Shown here: in pieces, positions 33,038 to 41,292 of the stretch | How the letters are laid out: every line of letters starts with the position of its first letter | Numbering within the stretch: position 1 is the first letter of the stretch | Origin: UBA8231 sp036011085 | GTDB lineage: Bacteria; Latescibacterota; UBA2968; UBA8231 | DNA length: 64,000 nt | Direction of reading: 5' to 3' | Assembly: GCA_036011085.1 (NCBI GenBank) | Contig: DASCMS010000052.1 | Span: forward strand, 1-64,000 | The notes under the pieces: model-generated | Databases searched by the model: none | The model's input: only the letters and a program-made list of their open reading frames with translations | What the model was told of the DNA's origin: nothing | Translations under genes and position numbers: made by a program

Positions 33038-33754
33038 ATGCGGATCCTGCTGACGGAGGATAGCGGCCCTCTCGGCGGCGAGCTGGACCAAGCCCTTGCC
33101 GACACGCATCAGGTTCGCAGCTTGCCTGCAGGCACAGACCTCACCGATGCCAGCACAATCTGGGGGGCTGTCCGGGGCGTCGATGCCGTCGTTCACACGG
33201 GCGTGCCCCTGACGGCTGCCGCCACCGCCATCGGCAACGACGCCGAGCGGGCGGCGCTGGACGAGGCCACGCGGGGTATGCACGTACTGCTGGATGCGGC
33301 CATCCAGGCCGGCGTCCAACGCTTCGTCTACTGCAGCACTCTCGAACTGTTCGCCACGATTCCCGAAGACCGCTACATCTCCGAGCAATGGCGACCTGAT
33401 CCGGGCACGGAGATGGCGACCCTGTCACGCCATCTGGCGGAGCAGGTGACCCGTGAGTTTGCCCGGGAGCGGGCCGTATCGGTTACCGTATTGCGCCTGG
33501 GGCGCCTGCGCCGCGAGGAAGATGTGGCCGCAGACGAAGCGCCCGACCTGATGTGGCTCGATCCTCGGGACGCCTCGACCGCCGTGAACCTGGCCGTACA
33601 CCGGGACAGCAGCGCGCAACTCAACTGGCAATCGCGCTGGACGGTCTATCATATCTGCTCGCGCCCGCCCCATCCCAGATTTCTGCTCGACGGCGCCAGA
33701 GCTCTCGGTTTTGACCCCGTGCACAATTTCAGTGACTGCTGGGGGCCGGGATGA
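33038..33754 (+). CDS. Epimerase/dehydratase-like protein with degenerate motifs
   Basis: A 238-residue protein with the overall pattern of an extended SDR: alternating strands and helices, GVDAVVHTGVPLT, GMHVLLDAAIQAGVQRFVYCSTLELFAT with the strand-5 serine. The nucleotide loop is poor (LLTEDSGPLGG instead of GxxGxxG), and the YxxxK catalytic pair is missing (TLSRHLAEQVTREF where YxxxK is expected). It may be a non-catalytic or substrate-binding relative. ATG 33038 is preceded by CGGAG. It is the first gene of a five-gene operon, with a 4-bp ATGA overlap to a second, intact-looking SDR. Confidence 0.7.
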   Translation: MRILLTEDSGPLGGELDQALADTHQVRSLPAGTDLTDASTIWGAVRGVDAVVHTGVPLTAAATAIGNDAERAALDEATRGMHVLLDAAIQAGVQRFVYCSTLELFATIPEDRYISEQWRPDPGTEMATLSRHLAEQVTREFARERAVSVTVLRLGRLRREEDVAADEAPDLMWLDPRDASTAVNLAVHRDSSAQLNWQSRWTVYHICSRPPHPRFLLDGARALGFDPVHNFSDCWGPG

Positions 33755-34473
33755 AGCGAGTACTCTTCCTCGGTGCGTCGGGTCTGATCGGTCCCCATCT
33801 GACGCCGGGACTTGTCGATCACTACGACCTGCGCCAGGCTGACGTCCAGCCGCACCCGGAGGGGATCGACATCGATCACGTCGATGTGCGCGACTATGCG
33901 CAGGTCCTGGAGGCGGCGCGCGGCTGTGACGCGATCATGAACTTCACCGTCGTGCGCAACGATCCGGTCGACAGTTTCCAGGTGAATACGATCGGCGCCT
34001 GGAATGTGATGCGTGCCGCCGTCGAACTGGGGATCCGGAGGATCATCCACTCGGGGCCGCAGGCGGTACGCTCTTCCTACGACAGTGATTTTGGCGTTGA
34101 CGATGCCCCCGCGGCCCCTGGCACCGGACACTACAGCATTACCAAGTGGCTGAGTGCCGAGATCTGCCGCGTGTTCTCGCAGAAGCACGGCATGCACACG
34201 GCCTACTTCGTTTTTAATGGTCTGGGTCCGGCACCGGAGACGCCCTGCACCGAGCCGACGGATACACCGCCTTTCGTCGTCATCTGGGAAGATCTTCAGC
34301 ACGTCTGCCGCCTCGCCCTCGAGGTGCCCTCGCTGCCCGGCAACTTTCAGCTGTTCAACATGCTGTCCTACACCGGACCGGGGAAGTACAACACCGACAA
34401 GGCACGTCGGTTGCTGGGTTTCGAGCCGACACGTGACTGGGACGAGTTCTACCGTCGACGGGTATCGGGATGA
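33751..34473 (+). CDS. NAD(P)-dependent epimerase/dehydratase
   Basis: A 240-residue extended SDR. VLFLGASGLIGPHL is the GxxGxxG loop, IDHVDVRDYAQVLEAARGCDAIMNF matches strands 3-4, NTIGAWNVMRAAVELGIRRIIHSGPQAVR carries the active-site region, and GHYSITKWLSAEICR holds YxxxK. TYTGPGKYNTDKARRLLGFEP-type C-terminus (here GPGKYNTDKARRLLGFEP) is standard. It is coupled to both neighbours by ATGA overlaps: the degenerate epimerase before, the OPT-like permease after. It likely acts on a nucleotide sugar or uronate; its link to the membrane proteins is unclear. Confidence 0.82.
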   Translation: MKRVLFLGASGLIGPHLTPGLVDHYDLRQADVQPHPEGIDIDHVDVRDYAQVLEAARGCDAIMNFTVVRNDPVDSFQVNTIGAWNVMRAAVELGIRRIIHSGPQAVRSSYDSDFGVDDAPAAPGTGHYSITKWLSAEICRVFSQKHGMHTAYFVFNGLGPAPETPCTEPTDTPPFVVIWEDLQHVCRLALEVPSLPGNFQLFNMLSYTGPGKYNTDKARRLLGFEPTRDWDEFYRRRVSG

Positions 34474-36635
34474 ATATCGGGCTTCCCGGCGACTTTCGAC
34501 GGTACCTGTCGATGCGCGGTGCATCCGTCACCCGCGAAGAGGCCGAGAGCCACCAGCCCCTGACGCTGCGAGCTCTCGCCGTCGGCGCATTCCTCTCGTT
34601 CTTCCTCGGCGTCGGCTCCAACTATGCCGACACGGTGATCAAGGGCAGCTACATGACCCTCGATTTCAGCACACCGGGGGCGATCTTCCTGTTTCTCGTA
34701 CTCGTCGGCTTCCTCAACTCGCTCTACAAGCTGACGGCCAGGCACTGGATCCTGTCGGGTGGGGTCACCATCCTGCTCGCCGCCGTCTGGGCCGTTCATT
34801 TCTCGCCCTTTGACGCATTGTATCTGTATTCGCCGGGTGTGCTGTTCTCCAGTTTCCTCATCCTCTCTCTGGCGGCAAACACGGTCCTGGCGGGGATGGG
34901 CCGCAATCTGGCACTGAATCGCAGTGAGCTGATCGTCGTCTACATCATGCTCATCGTCGTCGCGTCCCTGGCGACCATGGGGTTATGCGAGACGATTCTG
35001 CCCGCCATCACCGGCGTGTTCTATTACGCCAGTCCCGAGAACAAATGGGCGGAGATCCTGTTCCCCGTCCTGCCCGACGCGATCATGCTCGACGACGGGA
35101 CGGAGAACCGGGACTTCTACGAGGGCTTCGGCACCAAGGAATTCTCGATTCCCTGGGGGATCTGGCTGCGACCGATGGCCATGTGGGGCGTCTTCCTGCT
35201 GGCTCTGTATCTGACGATGGTCTGCCTGGCAGTCATCCTGCGCCGCCAGTGGATGGACCGGGAACGCCTGTCGTACCCGCTGGTGCAAGTGCCGCAGGCG
35301 ATGATCCGCGGCGAGGACCCCGATCAGGTGGTCAATCCCTTCTTCAAGAACGGGGTCGTGTGGGCCGGTGCATCGCTGCCCATTCTCGTGGGTCTGTTCA
35401 CCGGACTCAACAAGTATCTTGCGGGTTGGCCGCTGATTCCCACGGCGTGGAGCTTCCCCATCGGCTTCGGCCAGTCGATCAACATGACGATCAGCTTCGC
35501 CGTGCTCGGCTTCTCCTACCTGATCGGGCCGGATATCGCCCTCGGGATCTGGGGGTTTGCCCTGTTCTCCAAGGTGGAGAAGATGTTCTTCGTCGCCAAC
35601 GGTGTGACCAAGCAGCAGGACGTCTGGGCGGTGTCCACATCGGAACTGCTCAACTACCAGGGCCTGGGGGCACTGATCGTCTTCGTCGGCATCGGCCTCT
35701 GGGTTGGTCGTGAGCACCTCGCCCAGGTACTGAAGAAGTTCCTCGGACAGGACTCAGAGCTCAGCGACGACGATGAAATCATGACCTACCGGTCGGCTGT
35801 GGCAGGTTGCCTGATCGGCACGGTGGTCATGATCGGCTGGTTCGTATTTCTCGGCACACCACTGTGGGCGGCGTCCCTGTTCGTATTCCTTGCCATGATC
35901 ATCTTCACAGGCCTGTCCCGGGTCGTGGCCGAGTCCGGCATCGCCGCCATCATCTCGCCGATGATCGCACCCGACTTCATGGTCTACGGCCTCGGCTCGA
36001 AGCTGCTCGGCGCCACGGCGACGGCCAATTTCTCCATGGGCTACATCTTCGGGGCCGACATCCGCGTCTTCCTCATGGGTGTCATAGCCAATGGCCTGAA
36101 GCTGATCGAAGGGATGAATCGCAGCAGCCGCCGTATCGTGTTCTGGGCCATCGTCATCGCCATCCTCCTCGGCGTGACGGGCTCGCTGTTCACCGTCATG
36201 TCTCTCGGCTACCGCGACGGGGGCATCAACTCCAATGGCTGGTTCTTCAAGAACATGCCGACCATCATCTACAAGACGGCGGCGCTGAATATCGAGGAGG
36301 CAGAAGGTGTGTACTGGGAAGGCATGAGCTTCGTCGGCGTCGGCGCCGGTGCCATGCTGGCTCTCACCTGGCTGCGTCAACGGTTTCTGTGGTGGCCCCT
36401 GCATCCGATCGGTTTCCCGATCATGACCAGCTGGCTCGTCGACTGGATGTGGTTCAGTGTCTTCCTCGCCTGGCTCATCAAAGTGACGATTCTGAAGTAC
36501 GGTGGCGCGACGCTGTTCGCCCGCAGTCGCTATTTCTTCCTCGGCATGATCGCCGGGCGCATGCTGATCACGGGCGGCTTTCTCGTCGTCGACTACCTTA
36601 CCGGGATGGTAAGCAATGCCATCTTCTGGATCTGA
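34470..36635 (+). CDS. OPT-like multispanning permease (DUF6785/DUF6784 type), first copy
   Basis: A 721-residue integral membrane protein with about 14-16 helices. Residues 1-35 are hydrophilic and cytoplasmic, followed by RALAVGAFLSFFLGVGSNYADTVIKG, an opening like that of oligopeptide-transporter (OPT) superfamily proteins. WMDRERLSYPLVQVPQAMI is a conserved loop of this group, and the C-terminal segment WPLHPIGFPIMTSWL recalls the DUF6784 signature. ATG 34470 overlaps the epimerase stop (ATGA), and its end overlaps the giant FtsX-like gene by 20 bp. Members are uncharacterised; transport of a peptide, siderophore or metal complex is inferred from the superfamily only. Confidence 0.78.
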   Translation: MNIGLPGDFRRYLSMRGASVTREEAESHQPLTLRALAVGAFLSFFLGVGSNYADTVIKGSYMTLDFSTPGAIFLFLVLVGFLNSLYKLTARHWILSGGVTILLAAVWAVHFSPFDALYLYSPGVLFSSFLILSLAANTVLAGMGRNLALNRSELIVVYIMLIVVASLATMGLCETILPAITGVFYYASPENKWAEILFPVLPDAIMLDDGTENRDFYEGFGTKEFSIPWGIWLRPMAMWGVFLLALYLTMVCLAVILRRQWMDRERLSYPLVQVPQAMIRGEDPDQVVNPFFKNGVVWAGASLPILVGLFTGLNKYLAGWPLIPTAWSFPIGFGQSINMTISFAVLGFSYLIGPDIALGIWGFALFSKVEKMFFVANGVTKQQDVWAVSTSELLNYQGLGALIVFVGIGLWVGREHLAQVLKKFLGQDSELSDDDEIMTYRSAVAGCLIGTVVMIGWFVFLGTPLWAASLFVFLAMIIFTGLSRVVAESGIAAIISPMIAPDFMVYGLGSKLLGATATANFSMGYIFGADIRVFLMGVIANGLKLIEGMNRSSRRIVFWAIVIAILLGVTGSLFTVMSLGYRDGGINSNGWFFKNMPTIIYKTAALNIEEAEGVYWEGMSFVGVGAGAMLALTWLRQRFLWWPLHPIGFPIMTSWLVDWMWFSVFLAWLIKVTILKYGGATLFARSRYFFLGMIAGRMLITGGFLVVDYLTGMVSNAIFWI

Positions 36636-39600
36636 CAGCCCGTTGATCAGGCCCATCTGGGTTGCCATCGTCTGCGGTCTCGGCCTGTGGGTCGTGCTGC
36701 CCGCGGCGGGGAAGGGGGACATCGATCCGGAGGCCTTTGACCGGATCTCGATGACCGTGCGGGAGTTGTCGTCCAACGGCTCCCGTCTGCCGGGATACGC
36801 CGGGGATCGATATGCTGCCGACCTGATCGAGCGGGAGTTGAAGAATGCCGGCGTCGAGGGGGTAACGCGGGATCCCTACGATCTGGCGGTGCCCATCGAC
36901 AAGGGCGCATCGATGTCGATTCTCGATGGCGCCGAGCCCCGCACCATGCCACTGCTGTCTCTGTGGCCCAACCTCGTGCGGACGAATACGACGGGACCTG
37001 AAGGGATCGCCGGCAACCTGTTCTACGGCGGACATGGCGAGCACGTGGACTTCGATGGTCACCAGATGTTCGGCGCCATCGTCATGCTCGAGTTCAACAG
37101 CTGGAAGAACTGGAAGAACGCCGCCGCCCTCGGTGCGGCGGCGATCATCTTCATCGAACCCGAAGAGACCACCCTCTTCGAGGCCCGCAACAAGTGGTCC
37201 TGGACCCCGGTGGATGTGCCGCGCTTCTGGCTGGGTCGCCAGGCCGCCCTCGCCCTGCGGCAGGAGCTGGGCGACGGCGAGCTGCAGGTTCTTCTGCAGG
37301 CGCGCATGGATTACGAAACGCGCACCACATGGAACGTGTGGGGAACGGTGCCTGGCGTGGATCCCGTGCTGAAGGACGAGATCGTCGCCGTGCAGTCATA
37401 CTATGACGGCATCTCGGTCGTGCCCGCAGCCACACCTGGGGCCGAGAGCACGGCCGGGGTTGCGGCGCTGCTTGAGTTTGCCCGGTACCTGCGCGATCAC
37501 CCCCCGGGGCGAACCGTCGTGCTGCTGGCTTCGGGCTCGCATTTCCAACAGGAGCGCGGCGTCTTCGCCTTCTTCCAGAAACATGCGAGGGTCCTGGCGC
37601 CATTCAAGGGTCGCATGCCGAAGCGCTTCGTTGCCGATTCTCTGAATGTGAGTCGGCTGGTCGAGGAGACCTCGGCCCGCGGTCTGTCTCTCGACACGCT
37701 CGGCGTACGCCTTCGCCCCACAGCCGGAGGCGGGCAGGCATTCGACGGGTTAGATCTCGAGCGCCTGCAAGCCCAGCTCAAGCTCCGCCGTATCGTTCCG
37801 GACTCCATCGGCATCCGCCTCGAGCCTGACAGCCTGAGCCTCGAGCTCTTCATCGCCATCGATCTGTCGAGTCGTTCCGACCAGGTCGGCTTCGTCCACA
37901 GCGCCCGGGCGCCGGCGCATCGCAAGTTCTACGTGCCCATGGGGCGCAGTCTGATGCACCATGCTGCGGATGCCGCCGCGGAGCTGGGACGGGAGCCGAC
38001 GGCGATGGTCAACCTCATCAGCCCCATCAAGGGCCTGTCCTGGGACTCGTACCTGGACTTCAACACCTACCGTGAGAATGCCTACGTCCCTTTGAACACG
38101 GGGGTCGTCACGCTCAGCATGATCACGACGACGGACCGGCGGATGATCATCGACAGTCCGCTCGATACGCCGGACAAGGTAAACGTGGGCAACATCGCCC
38201 GGCAGAGCGCCATGCTCAATGCGACGTTGGCAAGGGCCCTGGCAGACCCGCAGCTGTTCGGCCACGAGTGGGAGAAGCTGCGCGCCGGACACAAGAAGAA
38301 CATCACCGACGTTCTGTCGTCGATCAACGGTCGGCTGCGCCTGCTGCCACAGCGGAGCGCCACGCCAGACGAACCCGTTCCCGGGGCCACGGTGGTGGTG
38401 ATGAACGATCGCTTCCAGAACATGTGGCGGCCACGGATCCATATCGCCGACGAAGATGGCAACTACCAGGTGGACGGGCTCGAGAAGTTCAAGACTCAAG
38501 TGCGTGGATACCTGGTCGATCCCGAGACGGGGGATATCACCTACAGCACCGACCACGGCGAGCGGGCGCAGAAACTAGGCGCCTTCGAGCAGACGCTGTC
38601 GAAGGCAGAGACCGTGTGGACGACGATTCTGTTCGAATCCGCGAGTCTGGAGATTCACGACCGGGTGCACGCCGCCTACCACTTCACCTACGGCAACTAC
38701 AGCAAGGATCAGAAGGTACTCGACAAGCGCGGCGCCGTGCCCCGTCAGTACGGTTTCGTCATGGGCGACTGGGACGAACAGATGATGGTCCTCTACGGCG
38801 TGCCGGGCGATTCGCTGCGCCTCGTGGATGATTCGGTGGTGCTGTTGAACAACGAGGGCGCCATCGACGAATTGACAGGGCAGGGGCAGGGATTCGACAT
38901 GCGGCTGGCACGGATGATCCCCTTCGTCAGCCTGCAGTCGATGAAGGACATGTGGCGCCTCGATGAGGCCCGCATCGAGCGTATGCGGAGCTTCGCCATC
39001 GAGAACCCCCGTCTCGACGCGCTGCACAGCCGCTCCTGGCAGGCCCTGCAGAAGGCCGAGATGGCCATGGAGAACCTGCAATGGGCGAGATACGCCAAGT
39101 ACATCCGCGAAGCGCTGGGACTCGAGTACCGCGCCTACCCCGACGTGCGGGGTACGCAGAACGACATCATCGTCGGGCTTGTGTTCTTCGTTGCGCTGCT
39201 GGTGCCAGCAGCGTTCTTCGCCGAGCGCCTCCTGTTTGCGGCGCCCGAAGTGCACAAGCAACTGGCATGGTTCGCCGCGATCCTGCTCACCATATGGCTG
39301 ATTCTGGCCCAGGTGCACCCCGCCTTCGAGCTGGCGCACCCAGTCATCGTGCTGCTGGCGCTGATGGTTATGGTCATGGCCTTCTATGTCATCAGTCTCA
39401 TCGTCGGGCGGTTCAATGCCTTCATGACCGATCTTCAGCAACGCGCCGCCGGAACGGCGAGCGGTGATCTGAGCCGTTCGGGCACGGCGTACGTGGCCTT
39501 CATGCTCGGAATCTCGAATATGCGCCGGAGGGTGACGCGCACGGGGCTGACCCTGGCCACGATTACGATCCTGACCTTCACCGTGCTCTCCTTCACCTCC

Positions 39601-41292
39601 TTCAAGCCCAGCATCCAGTTCATCGGTTTCGAGAAGGACTGGAAACCCCCGTACAGCGGCATCCTGTTCCACGATGTCAACTGGTGGACCTGGGAGCCGA
39701 CGCACTACGACTACCTCGAGTCCCACTTTGCCGAATCGGGCACACTGTCGCCGCGCACCTGGCTGACCATGGGTTTCGATGGTGAGGGGTACATCCCCAT
39801 GCGGCTCGAGGACAGGGAGGCGGATGGTCTCGGGGTGCTGGGCCTGTCGCCACAGGAACCGGGTGTCACCGGAATTGACGGGACGTTGATGGGCGGGCGC
39901 TGGTTCGCGGAGTCGAACGAGGAGAGTGTCATACTCTCCGACCTGCTGGCCCGGCAACTGGATGTTTCCATAGAGGCCGTGGCGCGGGGAGAGGGCCCGG
40001 AGGTGCGCATCTTCGGCAATCCCTGGAAGGTGATCGGTGTCTTCGACAGCCAGGCTTTCGACGCCAGCCCTGACCTGAACAACGAACCGATGACGCCGGC
40101 GCAGGAGCAGTTCATCCAGTTCAACATGCCGGGCATGGATCAGATGTTCATGCTCAACGACGTCTTCTTCGAAGAGGACATCGAAATCACCTACGAGCAT
40201 ATTCCGGCAAGTCGCCTGGCCATCGTTCCCTACGGTCGTCTGGAGAGCATGGGGGCGGAACTCAGGTCGGTTGCGGTGCGCTTTGACGAGGGCGCCGACG
40301 CGCGCGAGCTGATCGAGAGCTACCTGTCACGATCGGGCTTCCGTCTGTTCGTCGGCATGCCGGACGATGACGGCACGATGCGCACGTACTCCTACAGCAG
40401 TATCGGCGCCACCTCGATGGAGGGTCTGGGGGCTCTCATGATCCCCATGCTGATTGCGGCGCTGATCGTACTCAACACGATGATGGGCGCCGTGTACGAG
40501 CGTTTCCGCGAAATCGGCGTCTACTCCTCCGTGGGTCTAGCGCCCGTCCATATTTCCTTCCTCTTCATCGCCGAATCGTGCGTCTACGGTGTTCTGGGCG
40601 TCGTCATCGGCTACATTCTCGGCCAGGTCGGGGCCAAGATGCTGATCCTCTTCGACCTGGTGGGTGGCGTGTCGCTGAACTACTCCTCCACATCGGCCAT
40701 AGGTTCGGCCCTGCTCGTCATCGTCGTCGTTCTCGTGTCGAGCATCTATCCGGCGCGGGCTGCCTCGCAGATGGCCGTGCCCGACGTCGTGCGCCGCTGG
40801 CAGCTGCCCGACCCCGACGGTGATGTGTGGCGCTTCCCCTTTCCCTTCACCGTCAACGTCAACGCCATCGAATCCCTGTGCGGTTTTCTGCAGAACTACT
40901 TCGGTTCCTATGGCCACGAGTCGGTGGGGAAGATGTACACCGAGCGCACGCGCATCGTCACCGAGGAGTCACCAGACGGGCGCACCTACGCCGTGCAGCT
41001 GCTGTTGTGGCTGGCGCCATTCGACATGGGGGTCAGCCAATACCTGCAGTTCACCACGTCGAAGACGGACAACCCGAGCATCCTCGAAATCCAGTTCTAC
41101 ATCGAACGCGTCAGCGGTCCCGTCGCCTTCTGGCAACGGCTCAATCTGGGTTTCATGCTCGAGCTGCGTAAGCAGTTCCTCGTCTGGCAGACGCTGAAAA
41201 CCGAGATTCAGCAAGAGCATACCGATCACTGTCGGCGGGTGGCGGTGGCGGCGGAAGACCTGGAACTGGACGTCAGCGAGACGGTTCTCTAG
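36616..41292 (+). CDS. Giant fusion: degenerate M28 peptidase-like domain plus FtsX-like permease
   Basis: A 1558-residue protein. Residues about 13-30 are a signal anchor. Residues about 110-215 look like a PA domain (FYGGHGEHVDFDG, AALGAAAIIFIEPE). Residues about 255-320 follow the M28 pattern, but the zinc ligands are altered: SYYD at 261-264 for HYD, GAEST at 275-279 for GADDN, and SHFQQE at 308-313 for the GEE segment. Membrane helices begin at about 851, 883 and 909. An FtsX/MacB-type permease domain follows (NMRRRVTRTGLTLATITILTF near 970, a periplasmic part, then MIPMLIAALIVLNTMMGAVYERFREIG and IYPARAASQMAVPDVVRRW). A 160-residue cytoplasmic tail ends it. No ABC ATPase is encoded nearby. 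It is sandwiched between two OPT-like permeases. Confidence 0.8.
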   Translation: MPSSGSDSPLIRPIWVAIVCGLGLWVVLPAAGKGDIDPEAFDRISMTVRELSSNGSRLPGYAGDRYAADLIERELKNAGVEGVTRDPYDLAVPIDKGASMSILDGAEPRTMPLLSLWPNLVRTNTTGPEGIAGNLFYGGHGEHVDFDGHQMFGAIVMLEFNSWKNWKNAAALGAAAIIFIEPEETTLFEARNKWSWTPVDVPRFWLGRQAALALRQELGDGELQVLLQARMDYETRTTWNVWGTVPGVDPVLKDEIVAVQSYYDGISVVPAATPGAESTAGVAALLEFARYLRDHPPGRTVVLLASGSHFQQERGVFAFFQKHARVLAPFKGRMPKRFVADSLNVSRLVEETSARGLSLDTLGVRLRPTAGGGQAFDGLDLERLQAQLKLRRIVPDSIGIRLEPDSLSLELFIAIDLSSRSDQVGFVHSARAPAHRKFYVPMGRSLMHHAADAAAELGREPTAMVNLISPIKGLSWDSYLDFNTYRENAYVPLNTGVVTLSMITTTDRRMIIDSPLDTPDKVNVGNIARQSAMLNATLARALADPQLFGHEWEKLRAGHKKNITDVLSSINGRLRLLPQRSATPDEPVPGATVVVMNDRFQNMWRPRIHIADEDGNYQVDGLEKFKTQVRGYLVDPETGDITYSTDHGERAQKLGAFEQTLSKAETVWTTILFESASLEIHDRVHAAYHFTYGNYSKDQKVLDKRGAVPRQYGFVMGDWDEQMMVLYGVPGDSLRLVDDSVVLLNNEGAIDELTGQGQGFDMRLARMIPFVSLQSMKDMWRLDEARIERMRSFAIENPRLDALHSRSWQALQKAEMAMENLQWARYAKYIREALGLEYRAYPDVRGTQNDIIVGLVFFVALLVPAAFFAERLLFAAPEVHKQLAWFAAILLTIWLILAQVHPAFELAHPVIVLLALMVMVMAFYVISLIVGRFNAFMTDLQQRAAGTASGDLSRSGTAYVAFMLGISNMRRRVTRTGLTLATITILTFTVLSFTSFKPSIQFIGFEKDWKPPYSGILFHDVNWWTWEPTHYDYLESHFAESGTLSPRTWLTMGFDGEGYIPMRLEDREADGLGVLGLSPQEPGVTGIDGTLMGGRWFAESNEESVILSDLLARQLDVSIEAVARGEGPEVRIFGNPWKVIGVFDSQAFDASPDLNNEPMTPAQEQFIQFNMPGMDQMFMLNDVFFEEDIEITYEHIPASRLAIVPYGRLESMGAELRSVAVRFDEGADARELIESYLSRSGFRLFVGMPDDDGTMRTYSYSSIGATSMEGLGALMIPMLIAALIVLNTMMGAVYERFREIGVYSSVGLAPVHISFLFIAESCVYGVLGVVIGYILGQVGAKMLILFDLVGGVSLNYSSTSAIGSALLVIVVVLVSSIYPARAASQMAVPDVVRRWQLPDPDGDVWRFPFPFTVNVNAIESLCGFLQNYFGSYGHESVGKMYTERTRIVTEESPDGRTYAVQLLLWLAPFDMGVSQYLQFTTSKTDNPSILEIQFYIERVSGPVAFWQRLNLGFMLELRKQFLVWQTLKTEIQQEHTDHCRRVAVAAEDLELDVSETVL

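Noticed and set aside
31694..33388. 564-codon minus-strand frame across an oxidoreductase gene and an operon promoter
   Set aside because: It is antisense to a clear Gfo/Idh/MocA protein and the following epimerase, and its translation shows no recognisable motifs.
38575..40200. 541-codon minus-strand frame inside the giant fusion gene
   Set aside because: The plus-strand frame has clear PA, M28-like and FtsX patterns; the antisense translation is low-complexity and His/Asp-rich.
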